A stretch of DNA of 43,128 nucleotides from Flavobacteriales bacterium UBA720 (GTDB lineage Bacteria; Bacteroidota; Bacteroidia; Flavobacteriales; Weeksellaceae), in assembly GCA_002297505.1 (NCBI GenBank), contig DBLQ01000107.1, positions 1 through 43,128 on the forward strand, read 5' to 3'. This document shows, in pieces, positions 30,098 through 37,595 of this stretch. The translations under genes were made by a program, and so were the position numbers. Each line of letters opens with the position of its first letter. Within the stretch, counting starts at the first letter, position 1. The notes beneath the pieces are model-generated. The model had not been told where the DNA came from. It made no database searches and saw nothing but the letters and a program-made list of their open reading frames with translations.

Positions 30098-31489
30098 TTA
30101 AATATGAATCACTTCTCCATAAGCCGCCGCAACAGCTTCCATCACTGCTTCGGAGATCGTTGGGTGTGGGTGGATGGATTTCAGAACTTCGTGTCCGGTA
30201 GTTTCCAGCTTTCTTGCTACAACAGCTTCTGCAATCATATCCGTAACACCGTCGCCAACCATATGACAGCCTAACCACTCACCATATTTTGCATCGAAGA
30301 TCACTTTGATGAAACCATCAACATCGCCGTTTGCAGTCGCTTTTCCAGATGCTGAGAAAGGGAATTTCCCCACTTTGATTTCGTAACCTTTTTCTTTAGC
30401 TTGCTTTTCAGTCAAACCAACAGAAGCAATTTCCGGATGACAATAAGTACAACCTGGGATATTGCCGTAATCAATCGCTTCTACGTGAAGACCTTTGATT
30501 TTTTCAACACAAGTAATTCCCTCAGCAGAAGCCACGTGAGCCAAAGCCTGAGTTGGGATGATATCGCCGATGGCATAATAACCAGGAACCGAAGTCTGAT
30601 ACCATTCATTCACCAAAACTTTTCCTTTTTCAGTTTTGATTCCAACAGCTTCGAGGCCGATGCCTTCTACGTTGGAAGCAATTCCGACAGCCGAAAGAAG
30701 GATATCAGCTTCCAGAGTGATCTCGCCGTTAGCAGTTTTCACTTTAGCTTTTACGCCGTTTCCGGAAGTATCAACAGATTCTACTGAAGAATTGGTCATT
30801 ATCTCGATACCAGCTTTTTTCAAAGATTTCTCAACGTGTTTTGAAACTTCTTCATCCTCCAAAGGAACGATGTTTGGCAAAAACTCAACAACGGTAACTT
30901 TAGTTCCCATAGAATTATAGAAATCAGCAAACTCAATTCCGATAGCGCCGGAACCTACAACAATCATAGATTTTGGCTGCTCAGGAAGAGACAATGCCTG
31001 TCTGTATCCGATGACTTTTTTACCATCCTGAGGAAGATTTGGCAATTCTCTGGAACGTGCGCCAGTCGCGATGATGATATTGTTTCCGGAATATTCAGTT
31101 GATTTTCCTTCGGCATCTACTACAGAAACTTTTTTTCCAGCTTTCACTGTTGCAGTTCCCATAATGACATCAATTTTATTTTTCTTCATCAGGAACTCGA
31201 TGCCCTTGCTCATTTTGCCCGCTACACCTCTACTTCTCTGAATTACTTTGGTAAAGTCAAACCCAGGATTTTCAACTTTGTTAAGACCATAATCCTCGGC
31301 GTGCTTCAGATAATTGAAAACGTGAGCCGATTTTAGTAAAGCTTTCGTTGGGATACAACCCCAGTTAAGGCAAATACCTCCAAGATTTTCTTTTTCGATT
31401 ATAGCGGTTTTAAAACCCAATTGAGCAGCTCTGATTGCAGTCACATATCCGCCAGGTCCACTTCCAATTACAATGATATCGTAGTTCAT
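30098..31489 (-). CDS. lpdA: Dihydrolipoyl dehydrogenase (E3)
   Basis: A 463-residue flavoprotein that reoxidises dihydrolipoamide with NAD+ in the 2-oxoacid dehydrogenase complexes and glycine cleavage. The FAD site is VIGSGPGGYVTAIRAAQLG (7-25), the redox disulfide GGICLNWGCIPTKALL (Cys40, Cys45), the NAD site MIVVGSGAIGIEFADFYNSMG, the second FAD motif GYYAIGDI and the catalytic His-Glu in HPHPTISEAV near the C-terminus. Length and motifs are complete. No E1/E2 genes are adjacent. It is followed by a strong terminator. Confidence 0.97.
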   Translation of the reverse strand: MNYDIIVIGSGPGGYVTAIRAAQLGFKTAIIEKENLGGICLNWGCIPTKALLKSAHVFNYLKHAEDYGLNKVENPGFDFTKVIQRSRGVAGKMSKGIEFLMKKNKIDVIMGTATVKAGKKVSVVDAEGKSTEYSGNNIIIATGARSRELPNLPQDGKKVIGYRQALSLPEQPKSMIVVGSGAIGIEFADFYNSMGTKVTVVEFLPNIVPLEDEEVSKHVEKSLKKAGIEIMTNSSVESVDTSGNGVKAKVKTANGEITLEADILLSAVGIASNVEGIGLEAVGIKTEKGKVLVNEWYQTSVPGYYAIGDIIPTQALAHVASAEGITCVEKIKGLHVEAIDYGNIPGCTYCHPEIASVGLTEKQAKEKGYEIKVGKFPFSASGKATANGDVDGFIKVIFDAKYGEWLGCHMVGDGVTDMIAEAVVARKLETTGHEVLKSIHPHPTISEAVMEAVAAAYGEVIHI

Positions 31490-31533
31490 CTGATTTAAAA
31501 ATTTGATGCGAATTTAAGAATTTTTTTTGAGCT

Positions 31534-32427
31534 TTATACCAAGGCTTCCATAGCCTGACCAAAATCACGGTAAAGAAATGAGAATCCATGCTGCAGCAAG
31601 GTTTCAGGATAAACATTTCTGCTTTTAAGCATCAGTTCGGTTTCTGTCTGCATAAAGATGGAAGCCAGTTCCAGCAGCCAAACCGGACTGGGAATTCCGA
31701 AGGGAATTTTCATTTTTTCTCTCAGTTGCTTCATCATTTTTTCATTAGATAAAGGTTTTGGAGCCGTAATGTTAATTACACCTTCAAGGTTTTTGTTTTC
31801 AATAATGAAGTTAACCGCTTCACAAAAATCATCAATATGAATCCAGCTCACCAGCTGATTTCCTCTGCCCTGTTTTCCACCTAAACCGAGTTTTGTGATT
31901 TGTTTAAATTTTGGGAACGCGCCTCCATTTTTCCCCAAAACAATAGAAGTTCTGAGCGCTACTTTTCTGATATTTAGATTTTCGGTTCTGAAAAATTCCT
32001 TTTCCCAGGATTTACAGATATTCATTGAAAAATCATCGCCGATCATTCCGTTTTTCTCGGTGTTGAGATGTGTTTCGGAGTGAATGTAAATTGTTGCAGA
32101 ACTGGCATTCAGCCAAATTTTTGGTGGATTTTGACAATTATCAATGGCTTGTTGCAAAACTCTTGTTGAATTGATTCTGGAATCGTAAATCTCTTTTTTA
32201 TTCTTATCATTGTACCGACAGTCAACAGATTTTCCCGCCAAATTAATAAGAACATCAGCATCTTCCAACACATTTTTCCACGTTCCGATAGTTTTCGCGT
32301 CCCAGAAGATTTCATTTTGGCGTGTCGGATTTCTAGTCAGGATTTTGACTTCGTAATTTTTATCCAGAAAATAGTTTTCGAGATTTCTTCCAAGGAAACC
32401 GGTTCCTGCTGCGATGATTATTTTCAT
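31534..32427 (-). CDS. TIGR01777-type NAD(P)-dependent epimerase/dehydratase-like protein
   Basis: A 297-residue extended SDR-like protein of the TIGR01777 (YfcH/SDR39U1) family. The nucleotide-binding motif is GTGFLGRNL (8-16), followed by ADVLINLAGKSVDCRYND, the family hallmark, then ALRTSIVLGKNGGAFPKF and SWIHIDDFCEAV. The C-terminal ~50 residues hold the family DUF1731-like end (LLELASIFMQTETELMLKSRNVYPETLLQHGFSF). The reaction is unknown. It follows DUF2071 by 15 bp and the DCC protein further upstream, in what looks like the operon downstream of the GbsR-type regulator. Confidence 0.9.
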   Translation of the reverse strand: MKIIIAAGTGFLGRNLENYFLDKNYEVKILTRNPTRQNEIFWDAKTIGTWKNVLEDADVLINLAGKSVDCRYNDKNKKEIYDSRINSTRVLQQAIDNCQNPPKIWLNASSATIYIHSETHLNTEKNGMIGDDFSMNICKSWEKEFFRTENLNIRKVALRTSIVLGKNGGAFPKFKQITKLGLGGKQGRGNQLVSWIHIDDFCEAVNFIIENKNLEGVINITAPKPLSNEKMMKQLREKMKIPFGIPSPVWLLELASIFMQTETELMLKSRNVYPETLLQHGFSFLYRDFGQAMEALV

Positions 32428-32442
32428 TGTGATTGATTTTAA

Positions 32443-33156
32443 TTAAATAGCGAATTCTAAATTTTTCTTCGTATGAACTTCAATTCCAGAACCTTCTGCA
32501 AGCATTACTGATATTGGTTTTGCATCGTTCAGAAAATTGAAATCAGCTCCATAATTTTCTTTGAAATCCACCTTAATTTCATAATTCTTGAGGTTGTAAA
32601 AATTCCATTTTGGATGTTTTACTTCATATTCAGAAGTTTGATTATTGTTTTTTGTAAACCCAAAATAATGTTCTGTAATGAATTCAAAATCAGAACCCTC
32701 AATCATTTCTCCCTGAATATTTTCAGCTTTTAAAGTCATTGTATTGAGTTTTGAAGTCTGCCAGCTGTAAGAAATGGAAAGTTCATTATTAGATTCTATG
32801 ATAGAATGCGCCATCGGCAAAGTGCAATAATTCTCATTATAAAATGTATTCGCAACAAGACTCAAAGCTTTTTTAGGAACGATTTCTTTGATGAAAACCA
32901 CGCCTCTTTTCAAGATTCCGTTTTCTAGTTTTTTCACATAGAATCTTAGATTCACCTCTTCAAAATTTCTGTGAAAAGGAACAGAAATCCCCAGAAGTTT
33001 TGTGTTGAGGAACATAAACCCAACAAGACTTACCAGACATTTTCCTTTGTAAAAATCGAGTTTGGTTCCTTTTGGTAAATATGGTTTTAGAATTTCCGGA
33101 TTGATTTCGTAGTTGATGATGGCCAGTTTTCGCCATTCTGCTGTTAGAAATTTCAT
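32443..33156 (-). CDS. DUF2071 (YqjF-like) family protein
   Basis: A 237-residue protein of the DUF2071/YqjF family from the ATG at 33156 (MKFLTAEWRKLAIINYEINPEILKPYLPKGTKLDFY). The longer frame adds 16 Lys/Asn-rich residues with no support. The family pattern is clear: WRKLAIINYEI... LPKGTKLD, CLVSLVGFMFLNTKLLGI and NLRFYVKKLENGILKRGVVFIKEIVP. It resembles the acetoacetate decarboxylase-like fold, but function is unknown. It sits between the DCC protein (152 bp upstream, a repeat-filled gap) and the TIGR01777 epimerase gene (15 bp downstream). Confidence 0.85.
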   Translation of the reverse strand: MKFLTAEWRKLAIINYEINPEILKPYLPKGTKLDFYKGKCLVSLVGFMFLNTKLLGISVPFHRNFEEVNLRFYVKKLENGILKRGVVFIKEIVPKKALSLVANTFYNENYCTLPMAHSIIESNNELSISYSWQTSKLNTMTLKAENIQGEMIEGSDFEFITEHYFGFTKNNNQTSEYEVKHPKWNFYNLKNYEIKVDFKENYGADFNFLNDAKPISVMLAEGSGIEVHTKKNLEFAI

Positions 33157-33219
33157 TTTCTTTAATTTTTGTGTTTTACTATTGTTAATTCTTTTTAATG
33201 TCAAATGTTCTTTTTTGCG

Positions 33220-33300
33220 AAGCGCGCCCCGACTTGAGTGGAGCTCTTTTTCTTTTTAAAAAAAAGAAAAAAGCGAGAACGGAAGGCGGATAAAGGCGCC
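33220..33300. repeat. Extragenic repeat with poly-T/poly-A hairpin between DCC and DUF2071
   Basis: A GC-richer block, GCGAAGCGCGCCCCGACTTG (33217-33236), leads to GCTCTTTTTCTTTTT (33243-33257), which pairs with AAAAAGAAAAAAGC (33261-33274), then GAGAACGGAAGGCGGATAAAGGCGCC. The T-tract/A-tract hairpin between GC-rich blocks has the same architecture as the element at 23677-23726. It fills most of the intercistronic gap. I recognise the style as a Chryseobacterium extragenic repeat. Confidence 0.65.
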
Positions 33301-33308
33301 CAAATTAT

Positions 33309-34127
33309 TTATGAATTCGAAACAATATATAAGAGAATAGCTCCAAAAGTGATTCTGAACAACATCCAGGAAATGGTTGGAATTATCCCGAATTTCAGAA
33401 TTCTGCATCGTCTCAAATGTTCCAAAAACATAATGAATACGACAATTCCAAAGTAGATAAAATAGAATACTTGGCTAAAATTGAAGAATAAAGCGGGAAT
33501 TAAAAGTACTGTTCCAAGCAAAGAAACCGTCATCATATTTCCAAGATAATCCCAAATTCTTTCTTTGAGATAAATTCCCATAAACACGCCTTGCCAAAGG
33601 ATTTGCATACAGCAGATGAAGAATTCCAAACCAAAATTATTTTTGAAATCAGGAAACAGTCGCTGATTATAAAATCCTAAAACATAAGCGGAAAATAATA
33701 AAACAAACGTAATGTAAAACAGTCTGTATTTCAGATTAAAATCCGGAACACAATTACTTTCTGTCAAATCTTTTGCGGAAGGAATAATTTGTTTTCTGTT
33801 GTAAGAAACGAATTTGTAAAGTCTCTGGAAAAACCAGTGAAAAGGTTTTATTCTTGCGATTTTCTCCAAAGTCGGAAAAGAATTTCCAATGATGGTGAGC
33901 AGACTTTCGAGGCCATAAACCACCTGATTATTCTGAGTATCAATCAACGCAATTTCATTTTTTGAACGATGGAAATCAATTTGATTTCTGATTTCTGAAT
34001 TGCTTTCTGAAAAAGCTTCTCTTCCGTTTTCATCGAGCATTCCGGATTTAATGAAGCCTTTTGAATAGACGTTGCACATTGGACAATCTTTGTCGTAAAT
34101 GAGAATATGGTTTTGTAGAGTTTTCAT
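33309..34127 (-). CDS. DCC-family thiol-disulfide oxidoreductase fused to membrane segments
   Basis: A 272-residue protein. The N-terminal ~120 residues are a DCC/DUF393 domain with the eponymous motif YDKDCPMCNVYSKGFI (Cys15 and Cys18), a thioredoxin-like redox site. The C-terminal half has about four transmembrane helices (FYITFVLLFSAYVLGFY, FFICCMQILWQGVFMGIYL, MMTVSLLGTVLLIPALFF, VFYFIYFGIVVFIMFL and a final FRITFGAILLYIV). This tethers the redox domain to the inner membrane. Substrate unknown. It follows the short leader ORF and the 18-bp dyad shared with gbsR, so it is probably regulated by the GbsR-type protein. Confidence 0.85.
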   Translation of the reverse strand: MKTLQNHILIYDKDCPMCNVYSKGFIKSGMLDENGREAFSESNSEIRNQIDFHRSKNEIALIDTQNNQVVYGLESLLTIIGNSFPTLEKIARIKPFHWFFQRLYKFVSYNRKQIIPSAKDLTESNCVPDFNLKYRLFYITFVLLFSAYVLGFYNQRLFPDFKNNFGLEFFICCMQILWQGVFMGIYLKERIWDYLGNMMTVSLLGTVLLIPALFFNFSQVFYFIYFGIVVFIMFLEHLRRCRILKFGIIPTISWMLFRITFGAILLYIVSNS

Positions 34128-34139
34128 TTTGTTTGATTT

Positions 34140-34223
34140 TTAGAGGTTAAGAAAATCGCCTTTTGTTCGCCGGTTGGTTCTGAAAAGAATTGCCATAAAG
34201 ATTTTAAAAAATAGTTTTTTCAT
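34140..34223 (-). CDS. Possible 27-residue leader or small protein before the DCC gene
   Basis: The ORF MKKLFFKIFMAILFRTNRRT... has 27 codons, a hydrophobic N-terminal half and a basic tail (RTNRRTKGDFLNL). It begins 20 nt downstream of the shared dyad and ends 12 nt before the DCC start. It could be a real small membrane peptide, a leader peptide or the remnant of a longer gene. I have no homology evidence. Confidence 0.3.
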   Translation of the reverse strand: MKKLFFKIFMAILFRTNRRTKGDFLNL

Positions 34224-34243
34224 AATTATTAAATATTTTATAG

Positions 34244-34261
34244 TTTCAGTAATTATTGAAA
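34244..34261. promoter_or_regulatory. GbsR-type operator candidate, site upstream of the DCC operon
   Basis: TTTCAGTAATTATTGAAA, an imperfect palindrome (TTTCA-N8-TGAAA), 16 of 18 bases identical to the site at 34838-34855 that overlaps the gbsR promoter. Confidence 0.55.
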
Positions 34262-34276
34262 GTTTACTTGAAATAA

Positions 34277-34296
34277 AAAAGGAAATCAATCCTTTT
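34277..34296 (-). terminator. Weak hairpin after gbsR
   Basis: AAAAGGA (34277-34283) and TCCTTTT (34290-34296) form a 7-bp stem with a 6-nt loop, with T-rich sequence following on the minus strand. It starts directly at the gbsR stop codon and may only partly terminate. Confidence 0.5.
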
Positions 34297-34797
34297 CTAT
34301 TTTAATAAGTTGGTGATTTTCCCAACCAGCCAATGATCGTCGCTTTTTATCGCTAAATCCATTATATTATTGATTTTATTGGTGACATTACCAAAATCCT
34401 CCATTAGCTTGATAAATTCTTTGGCTTCAGCGGAATCATCTTCAACATTTTTCAGCTCTTCCAAAAATGTTACGACGGGTTCTATCTCTCGTTTCCTTCG
34501 TTCTTTCGTGATTTGCTTGAAGAGAAACCAGACATCTTTCTCCGCAAAGAAATATTCCTTTCTGTCGCCCTTTACCAATTCTTTCTTCACAATTCCCCAG
34601 TCCATCAGGTTCCGAAGATTCATATTGGCATTGCCTCTGGAGATTTCCAATTTTTCCATCACTTCGTCGGTAGACAAGGGTTTTCCTTCTGCCAACAGCA
34701 AGGCGTGAACCTGCGCCATTGTTCGGTTGATGCCCCAGCTTGTGGCAAATGTTCCCCAGGTTTGGATATATTTTTCTTTGGCTTCCGTCAGTTTCAT
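34297..34797 (-). CDS. GbsR/MarR-family transcriptional regulator
   Basis: A 166-residue winged-helix regulator of the GbsR group. The N-terminus KEKYIQTWGTFATSWGINRTMAQVHALLLAEGKPLSTDEVMEKLEISRGNANMNLRNLMDWGIVKKE contains the helix-turn-helix (about 38-66) and wing. The C-terminal helices (KRREIEPVVTFLEELKNVEDD...) would dimerise. Related proteins in Bacillus control osmoprotectant genes, but the targets here are more likely the neighbours. The gene has a near-consensus promoter (TTTG-N19-TATATTTG), and the -33 box sits inside an 18-bp dyad that recurs upstream of the DCC operon, evidence for autoregulation. Confidence 0.9.
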   Translation of the reverse strand: MKLTEAKEKYIQTWGTFATSWGINRTMAQVHALLLAEGKPLSTDEVMEKLEISRGNANMNLRNLMDWGIVKKELVKGDRKEYFFAEKDVWFLFKQITKERRKREIEPVVTFLEELKNVEDDSAEAKEFIKLMEDFGNVTNKINNIMDLAIKSDDHWLVGKITNLLK

Positions 34798-34813
34798 GAT
34801 GTTAATTATGATA

Positions 34814-34844
34814 CAAATATATAAAACATTTCTGAACTTTCAAA
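34814..34844 (-). promoter_or_regulatory. Predicted gbsR promoter
   Basis: On the minus strand, TTTG (34844-34841), exactly 19 nt, then TATATTTG (34821-34814): a full match to the Bacteroidota consensus, 17 nt before the start codon. Confidence 0.7.
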
Positions 34845-34855
34845 AATTATTGAAA
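34838..34855. promoter_or_regulatory. GbsR-type operator candidate, site at the gbsR promoter
   Basis: TTTCAAAAATTATTGAAA, TTTCA-N8-TGAAA, covering the -33 element. It differs from the site at 34244-34261 at 2 of 18 positions. Confidence 0.6.
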
Positions 34856-34869
34856 ATAAAATAATATTT

Positions 34870-35904
34870 CTAAATAACGCTCAGGAAAGCCATCGTATCT
34901 ACATTATCTGCATAGGTATTTAAAGATGGATTTTGGGTCTCACCAAAATCAATGGATTCCAATCCCAATTCAGGTTTTGCAACCACCGTCTGAATCTCAT
35001 CTTTATTGGCTTCCAAAAATTCTCTCACTTCCTCCAGGCTGTTGTAGCGCGAAAAATTAATGACAGAAAGCGGACTGAAAAGTTTCTCGTCTTCCTTCAG
35101 CATCACAAAATTATTATCCCAAAACTGATCCTGGTTTAGCAGGTAAATAGCTCTGTTATAATCGTAATTGTTCGCATATTTGTTATGGTTGATAACCTCT
35201 TTGTAATGGATGAAATTCTCGAACAGTCTGTCCAGTTTCATTCCCTGCGGGATCAGAAGCCGTGTGACATTTCTGCAGCCCAAGCCGAAGTAACGGAAAA
35301 TATCATGCGCTAATAATTGCAATTCTTCATCCGTTTCATCGCCATTTAAAACTGCGACTGATGTTCTGTTTTTCCGGATGATGCTTAGACTGTCTTTGAA
35401 ATAATATTCCAGGTATCTGGCCGTGTTATTACTTCCGGTGGCAATCACAGCATCAAAATTTTCCAGTCTTTCAACGATGTGATATTCAATGTCTTGATTA
35501 GAAAATTCATTCCATAATTGCAAAAGATAAGGCAGCATCAGTCGGTCTTTTGACGACAATTTAATAACAGGAATATGATTGCTTAGAACCACAGAAATCA
35601 CATCGTGGAAACCAACCAGAGGAATATTCCCGGCCAAGATCAGTCCTACTCTTTTCGGTGTGCCGGACAAATCATACTTAGACAGCCAATCCAGGATTTG
35701 TTCTGTGTTAAAAAGGCCTGCCCATTGCTTCAGATTGTATCTTTGATTTTCCTGTGTGAACCAAGGATTTTCGATTTCCGAACGGGTCATCAGATATGCC
35801 AGTCGCTCTTCTTTCTCATTGTAATGCTCATCGTCATTTTTGAGGAAATTCTGAATGAATTCTCCTAATTTTTCAAGGCCTGAAATTTTGTTTTCGTTCA
35901 GCAT
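34870..35904 (-). CDS. LuxC-like acyl-CoA reductase
   Basis: A 344-residue acyl-CoA reductase of the LuxC-related group. The start is the ATG at 35904 (MLNENKISGLEKLGEFIQNFL); the longer frame reads through the shared promoter and is rejected. The aldehyde-dehydrogenase-like core has VGLILAGNIPLVGFHDVISVVLSNH, AVIATGSNNTARYLEYYF, and the likely catalytic Cys in FRYFGLGCRNVTRLLIP. The usual activity is NADPH reduction of fatty acyl groups to aldehydes; no LuxD/E or luciferase is present, so the physiological role is open. It is divergent from the ferredoxin gene with 49 bp between the starts, so the two are probably functionally linked. Confidence 0.85.
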   Translation of the reverse strand: MLNENKISGLEKLGEFIQNFLKNDDEHYNEKEERLAYLMTRSEIENPWFTQENQRYNLKQWAGLFNTEQILDWLSKYDLSGTPKRVGLILAGNIPLVGFHDVISVVLSNHIPVIKLSSKDRLMLPYLLQLWNEFSNQDIEYHIVERLENFDAVIATGSNNTARYLEYYFKDSLSIIRKNRTSVAVLNGDETDEELQLLAHDIFRYFGLGCRNVTRLLIPQGMKLDRLFENFIHYKEVINHNKYANNYDYNRAIYLLNQDQFWDNNFVMLKEDEKLFSPLSVINFSRYNSLEEVREFLEANKDEIQTVVAKPELGLESIDFGETQNPSLNTYADNVDTMAFLSVI

Positions 35905-35921
35905 AGCTGGCTTTTTTTTTG

Positions 35922-35939
35922 TAATTTTGTGCAAAATTA
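35922..35939. promoter_or_regulatory. Shared palindromic promoter element for luxC-like and ferredoxin genes
   Basis: TAATTTTG (35922-35929), TG, CAAAATTA (35932-35939): a perfect 8-bp dyad in which each arm is an exact TAnnTTTG -7 element, one per strand. The plus-strand copy serves the ferredoxin gene (start 35954) and the minus-strand copy the acyl-CoA reductase gene (start 35904). The -33 elements are poor on both sides. Confidence 0.5.
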
Positions 35940-35953
35940 AAAATAAAATAGCA

Positions 35954-36304
35954 ATGGCTATCAAGATAACAGACGAATGTATTAATTGTGGCGCTTGTGA
36001 ACCGGAATGTCCGAACAACGCCATTTATGAAGGTGCAGTGGATTGGAAGGCTTCGGAAGGTACTTCCCTGAAAGGTACTGTGGTGCTTTCATCCGGACTT
36101 ACCGTGAATGCAGATGACGCCCAGCAGCCTGTGGAGGATGATTACTACTTCATCGTCACCGATAAATGTACGGAATGTAAAGGCTTCCATGAAGAACCTC
36201 AGTGTGCCGCTGTATGCCCTGTGGACTGCTGTGTTCCGGACGAAGATCATGTGGAATCTGAGGACGAACTTCTGGCTAAAAAAGCTTTCCTTCATAACGA
36301 ATAA
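35954..36304 (+). CDS. 2[4Fe-4S] ferredoxin
   Basis: A 116-residue dicluster ferredoxin from the ATG at 35954 (MAIKITDECINCGACEPECP); the upstream extension covers the divergent promoter and is rejected. Cluster motifs: CxxCxxCxxxCP at Cys9, 12, 15 and 19, and a second set CTECKGFHEEPQCAAVCPVDCC, with a longer gap between its second and third Cys, as in Allochromatium-type ferredoxins. An insertion of about 45 residues lies between the motifs. It is a cytosolic low-potential electron carrier. The divergent acyl-CoA reductase is the obvious candidate neighbour in function. Confidence 0.95.
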   Translation: MAIKITDECINCGACEPECPNNAIYEGAVDWKASEGTSLKGTVVLSSGLTVNADDAQQPVEDDYYFIVTDKCTECKGFHEEPQCAAVCPVDCCVPDEDHVESEDELLAKKAFLHNE

Positions 36305-36307
36305 AAT

Positions 36308-36340
36308 TTAGCTTTTGGCTGATGGCAATTCGCTTTTAGC
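36308..36340. repeat. AGCTTTTGGCTGATGGC-type extragenic element before serC
   Basis: AGCTTTTGGCTGATGGC (36309-36325), AATTC, GCTTTTAGC. It closely matches the reverse complement of the atpD-atpC spacer repeat (GCTTTTAGCTGATAGCC), so one repeat family occurs at two places in the window, here between the ferredoxin gene and serC. Confidence 0.65.
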
Positions 36341-36383
36341 ATAAACTACTATCTGAATCCTAACACCTATTTACTTACCATAA

Positions 36384-37439
36384 ATGAAAAAACATAATTT
36401 CAGCGCGGGTCCCAGCATTCTTCCTCAAAGCGTTTTTCAGCAGGCTTCCGAAGCCATTCTTGATTTTGACGGAATGGGTTTGTCGCTTCTGGAAATCTCG
36501 CACAGGAGCAAAGAATTTGTAGCGGTAATGGACGAAGCGCGTGCCATCGTCAAAAGACTGATGAATCTGGGTGATGATTACGAAGTATTGTATCTTCAAG
36601 GCGGCGCCAGTCTTCAGTTCCTGATGGTTCCTTTCAATCTTCTGTCGGTAGACGGAAAAGCGGCTTACACCAATACAGGAACCTGGGCATCCGGGGCAAT
36701 CAAGGAAGCGAAGATGATTGGTAATGTAGACGTGGTGGCTTCTTCCAAAGAATCCAATTTCAGTTATATTCCAAAAGATTATAAAGTAGGTTCTGAGTAC
36801 GATTATATCCACTGTACTTCCAACAATACAATTTTCGGCACGCAAATGAAAGCTTTCCCCGAAGTTGGTACGCTGATGGTCTGCGACATGTCATCTGACA
36901 TTTTCAGCAGGGAGCTGGATTTTTCCCAATTTGATTTGATTTATGCCGGTGCTCAGAAAAATATGGGACCTGCAGGAACTACTCTAGTTGTTGTCAAAAA
37001 ATCGATCCTGGGCAAAACAGGCAGAACAATTCCGACTTATCTGGATTACTCGGTTCACATTGATAAAGAATCGATGGCGAATACGCCTCCTGTCTTTGCA
37101 GTTTACACTTCTTATCTCACTCTGAAGCATCTGGAAGAAAACGGTGGAATTGCCGCAGCTGAAGCTAAAAATAATGCTAAAGCAAAGTTGCTGTATGATG
37201 AAATTGACAGCAATCCAAACTTTCAGGGCGTGGCTGCTGTGGAAGACCGTTCATTTATGAATGTCACCTTTACTTTGACGGATGAAGCCAAGAAAGAAGC
37301 GTTTGACGCTGCATGGAAAGCAGCCGGCATCAGCGGACTGAATGGCCACCGCAGTGTAGGCGGATACAGAGCTAGCATTTACAATGCCATGCCGATCGAA
37401 AGTGTTCAGGTGCTGGTAGATGTGATGAAAAGTCTTTAG
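36384..37439 (+). CDS. serC: Phosphoserine aminotransferase
   Basis: Converts 3-phosphohydroxypyruvate plus glutamate to phosphoserine. A 351-residue class V PLP enzyme. MKKHNFSAGPSILPQSVF is the family N-terminus; LQGGASLQFLMVPFNLL, YIHCTSNNTIFGTQ and the PLP lysine in DLIYAGAQKNMGPAGTTLVVV follow, and GLNGHRSVGGYRASIYNAMP closes the active site. Length and motifs are complete. It ends at a strong terminator, so the serA-like gene downstream is a separate unit. Cytosolic. Confidence 0.97.
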   Translation: MKKHNFSAGPSILPQSVFQQASEAILDFDGMGLSLLEISHRSKEFVAVMDEARAIVKRLMNLGDDYEVLYLQGGASLQFLMVPFNLLSVDGKAAYTNTGTWASGAIKEAKMIGNVDVVASSKESNFSYIPKDYKVGSEYDYIHCTSNNTIFGTQMKAFPEVGTLMVCDMSSDIFSRELDFSQFDLIYAGAQKNMGPAGTTLVVVKKSILGKTGRTIPTYLDYSVHIDKESMANTPPVFAVYTSYLTLKHLEENGGIAAAEAKNNAKAKLLYDEIDSNPNFQGVAAVEDRSFMNVTFTLTDEAKKEAFDAAWKAAGISGLNGHRSVGGYRASIYNAMPIESVQVLVDVMKSL

Positions 37440-37457
37440 AAAATTTTTATTACAACT

Positions 37458-37488
37458 AACGTCCTCAAGTAATTGGGGACGTTTTTTT
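37458..37488 (+). terminator. Intrinsic terminator after serC
   Basis: AACGTCCTCAA (37458-37468) pairs with TTGGGGACGTT (37473-37483), with one G-T wobble, a 4-nt loop and a T-run to 37488. Confidence 0.88.
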
Positions 37489-37595
37489 GTTAAATTAATG
37501 TTAATTCAGATAAAATTCGTAACTTAGCCCGCCTCGTAACTTTAAGCAACGCAGTTAACAAAGTTATTATTTAAAAGGATTTTTGCATTAAATAG

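Noticed and set aside
35855..35953. N-terminal extension of the ferredoxin
   Set aside because: It reads antisense through the start of the divergent reductase gene and the shared promoter palindrome.
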